A DNA stretch of 64,000 nt from positions 248,001 to 312,000 of the forward strand of contig NZ_BJMN01000010.1 of NCBI RefSeq assembly GCF_006539185.1, written 5' to 3'. The stretch is from Streptomyces gardneri (lineage in GTDB: Bacteria > Actinomycetota > Actinomycetes > Streptomycetales > Streptomycetaceae). Made by a program: the position numbers and the translations under genes. Below, piece by piece: positions 34,940 to 43,446 of this stretch; the stretch's first letter is position 1, and every line of letters begins with the position of its first letter. Under the pieces are notes generated by a model, which worked only from the letters and a program-made list of their open reading frames with translations, had not been told where the DNA came from and made no database searches.

Positions 34940-36211
34940 ATGCATGTCCTTGTCGTGCACAACCGCTATTCCTCGGCGCAGCCGAGCGGTGAGAACAGGG
35001 TGGTCGACGAAGAGGTGGGGCTGCTGCGCGCGGCCGGCCACCGGGTCGACGTCTTCGAGCGGCGCAGCGACGACATCGCCGCCCGGTCCCTCCTCGCCAA
35101 GGCCGCGGTGCCGCTCCTCGTGCCGTGGAACCCCGCGGTCCGCACGGAGCTCACCGCCCGGCTCCGCGCCGAGCGACCGGACGTGGTGCACGTCCACAAC
35201 GTCTTCCCGCTCCTGTCGCCCGCGGTGCTCGCCGCCTGCGCCGACGCCGGTGTGCCCGTCGTCGCCACGCTGCACAACTACACCCAGGTCTGCCCGCCCG
35301 GCACCCTGCACAGGGACGGCCGGCCGTGCACCGAGTGCGTCGGATCGGCGACGGCGCTGCCGGCCGTCCGGCACGGCTGCTACCGGAACTCCCGGCTCGC
35401 GACGGTTCCGCTCGCGGTCAGCCTCTCGGTCAACCGGCGGCGCTGGTGGTCCGGCGTGGAGCGGTTCTTCTGCATCTCCGCCGCGCAGCGGGACGTCCTG
35501 GTGAGGTCCGGCATGCCGGCCGAACGGCTCGTGGTGAAGCACAACTTCGTGCCGGACCCGGGTGTCACCCGAGCGGGCACCGGCGAGCATCTGCTCTTCC
35601 TCGGCCGGCTCGCGGAGACCAAGGGCGTGCGGCTGCTCATGGCCGCGTGGGACGCGATCGCGGCGGACGGCGGTCTGGACGTGCCGCTCGTGATCGCCGG
35701 CGCGGGGCCGCTGGAGAGCGAGGTGTCCGCCTGGGCGGCGGGCCGCGACGACGTGCGGTACGTCGGTCTGTACGACCCCGCCCAGTGCCGGCGGGCCGTC
35801 GCGCGGTCGGTGGCCGTGGTGGCCCCCTCGATGTCCCTGGAGACGTTCGGCCTGGTGGTCGCGGAGGCGATGGCGGCCGGGGTCCCGGCCGTCGCCGCCG
35901 CTCACGGCGCCTTCGTCGAGCTCGTCGACGACGGGGTGACCGGGCTGCTGCACGCGCCGGGCGATGCCGCCTCGCTCGCGGCCCGCCTGCGCCGGATCGC
36001 GACCGAGCCGGCCCTCAACCGGGAGATGGGACTGGCGGCCCGGCGCCGTTACGAGCGGGACTTCAGCCCGGCGGTCGGTCTTGAGCGCCTGGTGGAGGAG
36101 TACCGCGCCGCGACAGCGGGGCGGTACGGCGGCGGGGACGGCCCGCCGCCGGTAGGGGACGAGAACACTGGCTCGCGGCGGGGAACCGCCGCGAGCGGGA
36201 TGGGGGAATGA
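34940..36211 (+). CDS. GT4-family glycosyltransferase (EPS assembly)
   Basis: 423 residues from ATG 34940. The near-perfect ribosome site GGAGGTGA lies in the last codons of the preceding gene. N-terminal GT-B domain: MHVLVVHNRYSSAQPSGENR and VVHVHNVFPLLSPAVL. A cysteine cluster (QVCPPGTLHRDGRPCTECVG) is typical of WcaL/AmsK-like enzymes. C-terminal donor domain: LLFLGRLAETKGVRLLMAAW, LVIAGAGPLESEV and SLETFGLVVAEAMAAGVPAV with the E-x7-E pattern. It likely adds one sugar of the repeat unit. The tail after residue 400 is Gly-rich and variable. Confidence 0.9.
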   Translation: MHVLVVHNRYSSAQPSGENRVVDEEVGLLRAAGHRVDVFERRSDDIAARSLLAKAAVPLLVPWNPAVRTELTARLRAERPDVVHVHNVFPLLSPAVLAACADAGVPVVATLHNYTQVCPPGTLHRDGRPCTECVGSATALPAVRHGCYRNSRLATVPLAVSLSVNRRRWWSGVERFFCISAAQRDVLVRSGMPAERLVVKHNFVPDPGVTRAGTGEHLLFLGRLAETKGVRLLMAAWDAIAADGGLDVPLVIAGAGPLESEVSAWAAGRDDVRYVGLYDPAQCRRAVARSVAVVAPSMSLETFGLVVAEAMAAGVPAVAAAHGAFVELVDDGVTGLLHAPGDAASLAARLRRIATEPALNREMGLAARRRYERDFSPAVGLERLVEEYRAATAGRYGGGDGPPPVGDENTGSRRGTAASGMGE

Positions 36212-36212
36212 G

Positions 36213-37448
36213 ATGACACGATGCCGACTCTGCGGCTCGGCGGCGCTGGCGAGCGTCGTCGACCTCGGGGCGACCCCGCCGTGCGAGAGCTTCCTCGCCG
36301 CGGACCGGCTGGACCTGCCGGAGCCGGCGTACCCGCTGCACCTGCGGGTCTGCACCGACTGCTGGCTGGCGCAGATCCCGCCGCTGATCACGCCGGAGGA
36401 CACCTTCCAGGAGTACGCGTACTTCTCCTCGTACTCGACGTCCTGGGTGGAGCACGCGCGCACGTTCGTCGACGGCGCCGTGCAGCGGCTCGGTCTCGGC
36501 GGCGAATCCTTCGTGGTCGAGGTCGCGAGCAACGACGGGTACCTGCTCAGGCACGTGGTGGACCAGGGGATCCGCTGCCTCGGCATCGAGCCGTCGGTGA
36601 ACGTCGGCGCCGCGGCGCGGGACGAGGGCGTCCCGACGCTCACGGAGTTCCTGAGCCCGGACACCGGCTCGGCCGTCCGCGCCGAGCACGGCCCTGCGGA
36701 CCTGGTCGTGGCCAACAACGTGTATGCGCACATCCCCGACGTCGTCGGGTTCACCCGCGGGCTGCGCGCCCTGGTCGCCGACGACGGCTGGGTCTCCATC
36801 GAGGTGCAGCACCTGCTGACGCTGATCGAGGAGAACCAGTACGACACGATCTACCACGAGCACTTCCAGTACTACACGGTCGCGTCCGCGATCCGGGCGC
36901 TGGAGAGCGGCGGACTCACGCTCGTGGACGTCGAGTTGCTGCCCACGCACGGCGGCTCCATCCGGCTGTGGGCCCGGCCGGCCGAGGTGGCCGGCGAGCC
37001 GTCCCGGAGGGTGGCCGAGGTGCTGGACCGGGAGAAGGCGGCCGGGCTCCAGGAGCTGTCGGGGTACGCCGAGTTCTCCGCCCGGGTCGCCAAGGTGCGC
37101 CGGGACCTGCTGAGGTTCCTCATCGAGGCGGCCGAGCGCGGCGAGACGGTCGTCGGCTACGGCGCCCCGGGCAAGGGCAACACCCTGCTCAACCACTGCG
37201 GCATCCGGCCCGACCTGCTCGCGTACACGGTCGACCGGAATCCCTACAAGCACGGCAGGTTCACCCCGGGCACCCGTATCCCGATCCTGCCGCCCGAGCG
37301 GATCGCCGCCGACAAGCCGGACTACGTCCTCGTCCTCCCGTGGAACCTGCGGGCCGAGCTGGTCGAGCAGCTGTCCTTCGTGCACGAGTGGGGCGGCCGG
37401 CTGGTCTTCCCCATACCGGAGCTGAGCATCGTGGAGGTCAAGCCGTGA
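36213..37448 (+). CDS. NDP-sugar C-methyltransferase-like (three-domain, zinc-binding N-terminus)
   Basis: 411 residues from ATG 36213, one base after the preceding stop. The N-terminal zinc module has two CxxC pairs (CRLCGSAAL and CTDCW). The central SAM domain has VVEVASNDGYLLRHV as motif I, LGIEPSVNVG as the ribose loop and DLVVANNVYAHIPD. The C-terminal domain has VVGYGAPGKGNTLLNH and KHGRFTPGTRIPI. This is the layout of TylC3/NovU-type enzymes, which methylate C3 or C5 of 4-keto-6-deoxy NDP-sugars. In this locus it precedes a nucleotidyltransferase, so it probably acts on an activated branched sugar. The exact position of methylation is unknown. Confidence 0.88.
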   Translation: MTRCRLCGSAALASVVDLGATPPCESFLAADRLDLPEPAYPLHLRVCTDCWLAQIPPLITPEDTFQEYAYFSSYSTSWVEHARTFVDGAVQRLGLGGESFVVEVASNDGYLLRHVVDQGIRCLGIEPSVNVGAAARDEGVPTLTEFLSPDTGSAVRAEHGPADLVVANNVYAHIPDVVGFTRGLRALVADDGWVSIEVQHLLTLIEENQYDTIYHEHFQYYTVASAIRALESGGLTLVDVELLPTHGGSIRLWARPAEVAGEPSRRVAEVLDREKAAGLQELSGYAEFSARVAKVRRDLLRFLIEAAERGETVVGYGAPGKGNTLLNHCGIRPDLLAYTVDRNPYKHGRFTPGTRIPILPPERIAADKPDYVLVLPWNLRAELVEQLSFVHEWGGRLVFPIPELSIVEVKP

Positions 37449-38260
37449 AGGTCGTGCTGTTCTGCGGCGGTTACGGGATGCGGATGCGCAACGGCGCCTC
37501 CGACGACGTGCCCAAGCCGATGGCGATGGTCGGCCCGCGGCCACTGATCTGGCATGTCATGCGCTACTACGCGCACTTCGGGCACAAGGAGTTCATCCTG
37601 TGCCTCGGGTACGGCGCGCATCACATCAAGGACTTCTTCCTCAACTACGAGGAGACGACGTCCAACGACTTCGTGCTGCGCGGCGGACGGACCGAGCTGC
37701 TGTCCACCGACATCGCCGACTGGACGATCACCTTCGCCCAGACCGGCATCGAGTCGCCGATCGGGGAGCGGCTGCGCCGGGTGCGGCACCACCTGGAGGG
37801 CGACGAGATGTTCCTCGCCAACTACGCCGACGTGCTCACCGACGCCCCGCTGCCGGAGATGATCGAGAAGTTCTCCCGGCGCGACGCGGGTGCGTCGATG
37901 ATGGTGGTGCCGCCCCAATCCTCCTTCCACTGCGTGGAGTTGGGCGAGGACGGCCTGGTGGGAGGCATCACCGCGGTCAGCGAACTGCCGCTGTGGGAGA
38001 ACGGCGGCTACTTCGTGCTCCGCCAGGAGGTCTTCGACCACATACCGGAGAACGGGGACCTGGTCGCCGACGGCTGCGCCGCCCTGGCCAAGGAGGGCCG
38101 GCTCGTGGCGCACCAGCACCGCGGCTTCTGGAAGCCGACCGACACCGTGAAGGAGCGGGCCGCGCTCGACGAGGCCTACGCCCGGGGCGACCGCCCGTGG
38201 GCCGTGTGGGAGCGGGACGGCGCGGCGGCGGCCGCGGCCGGCGCCGGAGCCCGGGCGTGA
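37445..38260 (+). CDS. Glucose-1-phosphate cytidylyltransferase-like sugar nucleotidyltransferase
   Basis: 271 residues from GTG 37445, overlapping the preceding stop as GTGA. It follows the RfbF layout: KVVLFCGGYGMRMR at the N-terminus, VPKPMAMVGPRPLIWHVMRYY, NYADVL (metal-binding Asp) and GFWKPTDT near the end. The nucleotide-binding signature is GGYGMRM instead of the usual GGxGTRL, a marked change. The base used (C, U, dT or other) and the sugar cannot be read from sequence. It should activate the sugar-1-phosphate for the modification cassette that surrounds it. The C-terminal tail is a short poly-Ala stretch. Confidence 0.85.
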   Translation: MKVVLFCGGYGMRMRNGASDDVPKPMAMVGPRPLIWHVMRYYAHFGHKEFILCLGYGAHHIKDFFLNYEETTSNDFVLRGGRTELLSTDIADWTITFAQTGIESPIGERLRRVRHHLEGDEMFLANYADVLTDAPLPEMIEKFSRRDAGASMMVVPPQSSFHCVELGEDGLVGGITAVSELPLWENGGYFVLRQEVFDHIPENGDLVADGCAALAKEGRLVAHQHRGFWKPTDTVKERAALDEAYARGDRPWAVWERDGAAAAAAGAGARA

Positions 38261-38904
38261 TCCGGCTCGGGGCCGGGCGCCTCGACCGGGTCGTCGCGGT
38301 GGGCGCGCACTGCGACGACATCGCCATCGGCGCCGGTGGCACGCTGCTCACGCTGTGCCTCGCGCGGCCGGGCATCCGCGTGGACGCGCTGGTGCTCTCC
38401 GGCGGTGGCGGCGAGCGGGAGGACGAGGAGCGGGCCGCGCTCGCCGCGTTCTGCCCGGGCGCCGACCTGCGGCTGACCGTGCACAAGCTGCCGGACGGCC
38501 GGCTGCCCGCGCACTGGGACGAGGCCAAGGGGGCGATCGAGGAGCTGCGCGAGCGGACCGAGCCCGATCTGGTCCTCGCCCCGCGCACCGAGGACGCGCA
38601 CCAGGACCACCGCGGCCTGGCGCAGCTCATGACCACCGCGTTCCGCGACCACCTCGTGCTCGGCTACGAGATCGTCAAGTGGGACGGCGACCTCGGCCGA
38701 CCGGCGGCGTACCAGCCGCTGTCGCCGGAGATCGCCGAACGGAAGGTGCGGCTGCTGCAGGAGCACTACCCCTCGCAGCGGCACCGTCCCTGGTACGACC
38801 GGGAGGCCTTCCTCGGGCTGGCCCGGATCCGCGGCATCGAATGCCACGCGCGCTACGCCGAGGCGTTCGACATCACCAAACTCACTCTCGACCTGGGGGA
38901 ATGA
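38257..38904 (+). CDS. PIG-L family N-deacetylase
   Basis: 215 residues from GTG 38257, overlapping the preceding stop as GTGA. Zinc ligands of the family are visible: AHCDD near residue 17 (His and Asp) and HQDH near residue 112. Related enzymes deacetylate GlcNAc-PI, mycothiol precursors and NDP-acetamidosugars. There is no signal peptide or membrane segment, so an NDP-sugar or a lipid-linked sugar at the inner face is the expected substrate. In this operon it would expose an amine on a sugar, possibly followed by other modifications. AHCDD replaces the more common AHPDD. Confidence 0.88.
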   Translation: MIRLGAGRLDRVVAVGAHCDDIAIGAGGTLLTLCLARPGIRVDALVLSGGGGEREDEERAALAAFCPGADLRLTVHKLPDGRLPAHWDEAKGAIEELRERTEPDLVLAPRTEDAHQDHRGLAQLMTTAFRDHLVLGYEIVKWDGDLGRPAAYQPLSPEIAERKVRLLQEHYPSQRHRPWYDREAFLGLARIRGIECHARYAEAFDITKLTLDLGE

Positions 38905-38907
38905 ACC

Positions 38908-39933
38908 TTGCGCGTACTGCTGACCGGGCACCAGGGCTATCTGGGCACCGTCATGGCCCCCGTCCTCACGGCCGCCGGGCACGAGGTCGTCGGGCTCGAC
39001 GCCGGCCTGTTCGCCGACTGTGTGCTCGGCCCGACGCCCGCGGACCCGCCGGGGCCGCGAGTCGACCTGCGCGACGTCACGGCCGAGCACGTGGCCGGGG
39101 TGGACGCCGTGATCCACCTGGCCGCGCTCTCCAACGACCCGCTGGGGTCGCTGGCTCCGGAGCTCACCTACGACATCAACCACCACGCGTCCGTGCGGAT
39201 CGCGCGGCTGGCCCGCGACGCCGGGGTGCGGCGCTTCCTGTACGCGTCGACGTGCTCGGTCTACGGCGCCGCGGGCGGTGACGAACTGGTCGCCGAGGAC
39301 GCCCCGCTGCGCCCGGTGACGCCGTACGCGGAGTCCAAGGTGCGGGTGGAGGACGACCTGCACGCGCTGGCCGACGGCGACTTCAGCCCGGTGTACATGC
39401 GCAACGCCACCGCCTTCGGCTACTCGCCACGGCTGCGCGCCGACATCGTGCTGAACAACCTGGTGGGCCACGCGCTCCTGTCCGGCGAGGTCCTCGTGCT
39501 CTCCGACGGCACCCCCTGGCGCCCGCTGGTGCACGCCGCCGACATCGCCCGGGCCTTCACCGCCGCGCTGAGCGCGCCGCGCGAGGCGGTGCACGACCGG
39601 GCGTTCAACATCGGCAGCGAGGTCAACAACGTCACGGTCGCCGAGATCGCCGAGCAGGTCGCCGAGGCGGTGCCCGGATCGAAGGTGCGGATCACCGGGG
39701 AGAACGGCGCCGACCCGCGGTCGTACCGGGTGGACTTCTCCCGGTTCCGTGCGGCGATCCCCGGCTTCGACTGCGAGTGGACCGTGAAGCGGGGCGCGCT
39801 CGAACTCGCGGACGCCTACCGGAAGCACGGGCTGACCCGGGAGGACTTCGAGCGGCGCTTCACCCGGCTCGCCGTGCTGCGCGCCGCGTCCGACTCCGGC
39901 GCCGTCGACGACACCCTGCGGTGGCGCCGATGA
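38908..39933 (+). CDS. NAD-dependent sugar epimerase/dehydratase (extended SDR)
   Basis: 341 residues from TTG 38908, with GGGGGA upstream. The Rossmann motif TGHQGYLG is at the N-terminus. The active site is STCSVYG plus YAESK (Tyr and Lys). The DE pair found in 4,6-dehydratases (STDEVYG) is missing, so C4-epimerase, reductase or decarboxylase chemistry is more likely than 4,6-dehydration. RNATAFGYSPRLRADIVLNN is the substrate-binding stretch. It sits between the PIG-L and DUF4910 genes of the nucleotide-sugar cassette. Its stop overlaps the next start by four bases. Confidence 0.88.
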   Translation: MRVLLTGHQGYLGTVMAPVLTAAGHEVVGLDAGLFADCVLGPTPADPPGPRVDLRDVTAEHVAGVDAVIHLAALSNDPLGSLAPELTYDINHHASVRIARLARDAGVRRFLYASTCSVYGAAGGDELVAEDAPLRPVTPYAESKVRVEDDLHALADGDFSPVYMRNATAFGYSPRLRADIVLNNLVGHALLSGEVLVLSDGTPWRPLVHAADIARAFTAALSAPREAVHDRAFNIGSEVNNVTVAEIAEQVAEAVPGSKVRITGENGADPRSYRVDFSRFRAAIPGFDCEWTVKRGALELADAYRKHGLTREDFERRFTRLAVLRAASDSGAVDDTLRWRR

Positions 39934-41204
39934 CGGGGCCCGGCGAGGAGATGCACGCGCTGGTGGAGCGCCTGTACCCGCTGTGCCGGAGCATCACCGG
40001 TGACGGTGTGCGCGCGACGCTGGACATCGTCGGCGAGTACATCCCGCTGCAGGTCCACGAGGTCCCGACCGGCACGCAGGTGCTCGACTGGACGGTGCCG
40101 CAGGAGTGGAACATCCGGGACGCGTACGTCGCCGACTCCACCGGCAGGCGGGTCGTCGACTTCGCCGCGTCCAGCCTGCACGTGCTCGGCTACAGCGTGC
40201 CGGTGTCGGCGACGATGCCGCTGGCCGAGCTGCGCGGACATCTGCACACGCTGCCGGACCACCCGTCCTGGGTGCCGTACCGGACCAGCTACTACAAGCC
40301 GGAGTGGGGGTTCTGCCTGGCCCAGGAGACCCTGGACGCGCTGCCGGACGGTGACTACGAGGTGTGCGTGGACTCCACGCTCGTCGACGGACACCTCACG
40401 TACGCGGAGCACGTGGTCCCCGGGCAGGTCGCCGACGAGGTGATCGTCTCCTGCCATGTCTGCCACCCGGCGCTGGCCAACGACAACATGGCCGGCGTCG
40501 CGGTGGCGGTGTTCCTGGCCCGGGCACTGGCGGAGCAAAGGCCGTACCACACCTACCGGTTCGTCTTCGCCCCCGGCACGATCGGGGCGATCACCTGGCT
40601 GGCCCGCAACGCGGAGCGGATCGAGCAGGTCAAGCACGGTCTCGTGCTCGCCTGCGCCGGCGACCGCGGCCGACTGACGTACAAGCAGAGCAGGCGCGGC
40701 GACTCGGGGATCGACCGGGTGATGCGGCACGTGCTCGCCGTGTCCGAACGTCCGCACCAGGTCAACGAGTTCACTCCGTACGGCTACGACGAGCGGCAGT
40801 ACTGCTCGCCCGGGTTCGATCTCGGCGTGGGTTCGCTCACCCGCACTCCGTACGCGGGCTACCCGGAGTACCACACCTCGGCGGACAACCCGGACTTCGT
40901 CTCCCCGGAGGCGATGGCGGACACGCTCGCCGTCTGCCGCGAGGCGTTCTCCGTGCTCGACCGCGACCGGCGGTACGTCAACCTCAGCCCGTACGGCGAA
41001 CCGCAGTTGGGCCGACGCGGCCTGTACGAGGCACTCGGCGGCCGCAGCGACACGAAGCAGGCCCAGATGGCCATGCTCTGGGTGCTCAACCTCTCCGACG
41101 GCGAGCACAGCCTGCTGGAGGTCGCCGAGCGGTCCGGGCTGCCGTTCGACACCGTCGCCGCCGCGGCCGACGCCCTGCTCGGCGCCGGGCTGATCAAGGA
41201 GTGA
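39930..41204 (+). CDS. DUF4910 protein: M28-like aminopeptidase fold with winged-helix tail
   Basis: 424 residues from ATG 39930, overlapping the preceding stop as ATGA. The N-terminal region begins LVERLYPLCRSITGDGVRATL. The central zinc-peptidase-like fold has SCHVCHPALANDNMAGV and YHTSADNPDF, which supply His, Asp and His ligands. The C-terminal ~70 residues form a small winged-helix module (DGEHSLLEVAERSGLPFDTV). Proteins with DUF4910 occur almost only in polysaccharide and nucleotide-sugar clusters. From memory, no biochemical function is established. A peptidase acting on an aminoacylated or amide-bearing sugar is one possibility, and a repurposed hydrolase is another. Confidence 0.85.
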   Translation: MTGPGEEMHALVERLYPLCRSITGDGVRATLDIVGEYIPLQVHEVPTGTQVLDWTVPQEWNIRDAYVADSTGRRVVDFAASSLHVLGYSVPVSATMPLAELRGHLHTLPDHPSWVPYRTSYYKPEWGFCLAQETLDALPDGDYEVCVDSTLVDGHLTYAEHVVPGQVADEVIVSCHVCHPALANDNMAGVAVAVFLARALAEQRPYHTYRFVFAPGTIGAITWLARNAERIEQVKHGLVLACAGDRGRLTYKQSRRGDSGIDRVMRHVLAVSERPHQVNEFTPYGYDERQYCSPGFDLGVGSLTRTPYAGYPEYHTSADNPDFVSPEAMADTLAVCREAFSVLDRDRRYVNLSPYGEPQLGRRGLYEALGGRSDTKQAQMAMLWVLNLSDGEHSLLEVAERSGLPFDTVAAAADALLGAGLIKE

Positions 41205-41209
41205 CCCCG

Positions 41210-42502
41210 ATGACCACCACCGAAGGGGAGAAGACGACGAGATCCGCCGGGTCCGCCCGGCGGGCGATCGTCGGCCGGCTGTCCTGGGGGCTGGCCGACC
41301 AGGCGGCTTCCAGCATGACCAACTTCGCGGTGGGGATCTACGTGGCCCGCTCCCTCGGGCTGGCCGCGTTCGGCGTGTTCAGCCTCGCCTGGGTGACCTA
41401 CGGCGTCGTGCTCAACGTCGCCCGCGGGCTGGCCACCGACCCCTTGGTGGTGCGCTTCAGCGGCGTGTCGGAAGCGTCCTGGCGCGGAGCGGTGGCCCGC
41501 TCGTCGGGCACCGCGCTCGGCGTCGGCGTGGCCATCGGCGCTGCGTGTGCGGCGGCCGGTCCGGCCCTCGGCGGCCCGTTGGGGACGGCGTTCCTCTGCC
41601 TCGGCGTCGCGCTGCCGGGACTGCTGCTGCAGGACGCCTGGCGGTTCGCGTTCTTCGCCGCCGGCGACGGGCGGAAGGCGTTCGTCAACGACGTGGTGTG
41701 GGGCGTCGCGCTCGTCCCGGCCATGGTCGTGGCGGCCCGCGTGGGCAGCGTGGCCGCTTTCCTGCTCGCCTGGGGCGGGTCCGCCGCCGTGGCCGCGGTG
41801 TACGGCTGCTTCCAGTCCGGCATCCGGCCGCGGCCGTCCGGGGCGCGCGAGTGGCTCCGCGAGCAGCGCGACCTCGGCTCCCGGTACCTGGTCGAGAACG
41901 TCAGCCTCAGCGGCGCGGGCCAGCTGCGGGCGTACGGGCTCGGCGCGATCGCCGGGCTGGGCGCGGTGGGCGCGGTCCGGGGCGCCGAGCTCCTGCTCGG
42001 CCCGTTCCTCGCCGTGCTGATGGGCCTGTCGCTCGTCACCGTCGCCGAGGCGGCCCGGGTGCTGCGGCAGGCCTCGCACCGACTCGGCGCCTTCTGTCTC
42101 CTGCTGGGCGGGGGGCAGGCCGCCGCCGCGCTCCTCTGGGGCGGGGCGCTGCTCCTCGTACCGGACCGGCTGGGCGAGCTCGTGCTCGGCGGCGTCTGGC
42201 ACTCCGCCTCGCTGCTCGTCGTGCCGGCCACGCTCGGCGTCGCCGGCGCCAGTCTCGGCACCGGCGCGGCGGCCGGCCTGCGCGCGCTCGGCGCGGCCCG
42301 GCGCAGCCTGCGCTGCCAGTTGTTCGCCTCCGCCCTCTATGCCGGCGGCGGGCTCGGCGGAGCGGTCGCGGCCGGCGCGGTCGGCTCGGCCTGGGGCGTC
42401 GCCGCCGCGACCGTCGGCAGCTCCGCCGTGTGGTGGCTGGAGCTGCGCTCCGCCCTGCGCGAGCACCACCAAGAACCGATTCCCGAAGTGAGGACGTCAT
42501 GA
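41210..42502 (+). CDS. Wzx-like polysaccharide flippase (MVF/MATE superfamily)
   Basis: 430 residues from ATG 41210, five bases after the preceding stop. About twelve transmembrane helices in two halves are visible, for example WGLADQAASSMTNFAVGIYV (helix 1, with the conserved polar start), ALGVGVAIGAACAAAGPALG and CLLLGGGQAAAALLWGGALLL. The first helix motif SSxTNFxVGIYVAR is usual for actinobacterial Wzx proteins. It should move lipid-linked repeat units across the membrane for the Wzy-type polymerase at 33676. Start chosen by position right after the preceding gene and by the polar N-terminus. Confidence 0.87.
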   Translation: MTTTEGEKTTRSAGSARRAIVGRLSWGLADQAASSMTNFAVGIYVARSLGLAAFGVFSLAWVTYGVVLNVARGLATDPLVVRFSGVSEASWRGAVARSSGTALGVGVAIGAACAAAGPALGGPLGTAFLCLGVALPGLLLQDAWRFAFFAAGDGRKAFVNDVVWGVALVPAMVVAARVGSVAAFLLAWGGSAAVAAVYGCFQSGIRPRPSGAREWLREQRDLGSRYLVENVSLSGAGQLRAYGLGAIAGLGAVGAVRGAELLLGPFLAVLMGLSLVTVAEAARVLRQASHRLGAFCLLLGGGQAAAALLWGGALLLVPDRLGELVLGGVWHSASLLVVPATLGVAGASLGTGAAAGLRALGAARRSLRCQLFASALYAGGGLGGAVAAGAVGSAWGVAAATVGSSAVWWLELRSALREHHQEPIPEVRTS

Positions 42503-43446
42503 CCGCCCACCCCCGGCTCGGCATCGGGCTGCCCGTGTACAACGGCGAGGAGTACCTCGCCGAATCCCTCGACGCCCTGCTCGGCCAGACCTACGAGGAC
42601 TTCGAGCTGGTCATCTCCGACAACGCCTCGACCGACGGTACGCAGGAGATCTGCCGCGACTACGCCGCGCGGGACCCGCGCATCCGGTACATCCGGCTGC
42701 TCAGGAACATCGGTGCCGCGCCGAACCACAACTACGTGTTCACCGAATGCCACGGCGAGCTGTTCAAGTGGGCCTCGCACGACGACCTGTACGCCCGGGA
42801 CCTGCTGCGGCGCTGCGTGGACGCGCTGGACGAGCGGCCGGACGTGATCCTCGCCCATGCCGACCAGGCGGTCATCGACGGCGACGGCCAGGTGAAGGTC
42901 CCGTACGAGTACGGGCTCGCCACCGCCTCCCCGAGCGCGCCGGAGCGCTTCCGCAGCATGCTGTTCGAGCCCGGCGGCGACGACTTCTACGGGGTGATGC
43001 GGGCCGACGTGCTGCGCCGGGTGAGGCCGCACGACAGCTACCACCACGCGGACCGCACGTTCGTCGCCGAGATCGGCCTCAACGGACGGTTCCACCAGGT
43101 GCCGGAGCTGCTGTACTTCCGCCGCGACCACCCGACCCGTGCCGAGCGGGCGAACCCGTCCAAGCGCTCCCGGTGCGTCAATCTGGACCCGCGCCGGGCG
43201 GGCGCGCTGCACCCGACGCCGCGGCTGCTCGCCGAGTACGTCTGGGGCTTCGTCGCCGCGATCCGGCGGGCGCCCCTGTCCGCGGCCGACCGGCGGGCGT
43301 GCTACCGCCACCTGGCCGAGTGGATGAGCAGCCGGGCCCGGCCGGGCGCCGGCGAGCGGGTCGAGGACCGCGCGCCGGTCGACCCGAGCAGGCTGACGGT
43401 CTCCGTCGACGCCCTCGTCGCCGGGCGGGAAGGTCGGCGGGCATGA
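42499..43446 (+). CDS. GT2-family glycosyltransferase (EPS assembly)
   Basis: 315 residues from ATG 42499, overlapping the preceding stop as ATGA. It has a GT-A fold: LGIGLPVYNGEEYLAESLDA at the start, ELVISDNASTDGTQEI (first Asp motif), KWASHDDLYARDLL in place of the DxD region (Asp-Asp) and YHHADRTFVAEIGL as the acceptor-side ED-like motif. A helical C-terminal extension of about 90 residues follows. No membrane helices are seen. It likely adds a sugar of the repeat unit from an NDP donor. Confidence 0.88.
   Translation: MTAHPRLGIGLPVYNGEEYLAESLDALLGQTYEDFELVISDNASTDGTQEICRDYAARDPRIRYIRLLRNIGAAPNHNYVFTECHGELFKWASHDDLYARDLLRRCVDALDERPDVILAHADQAVIDGDGQVKVPYEYGLATASPSAPERFRSMLFEPGGDDFYGVMRADVLRRVRPHDSYHHADRTFVAEIGLNGRFHQVPELLYFRRDHPTRAERANPSKRSRCVNLDPRRAGALHPTPRLLAEYVWGFVAAIRRAPLSAADRRACYRHLAEWMSSRARPGAGERVEDRAPVDPSRLTVSVDALVAGREGRRA

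Noticed and set aside
39060..39360. SDR gene at 38908 as an NDP-glucose 4,6-dehydratase
   Set aside because: The dehydratase DE pair is missing (STCSVYG in place of STDEVYG), so epimerase/reductase is the safer call.
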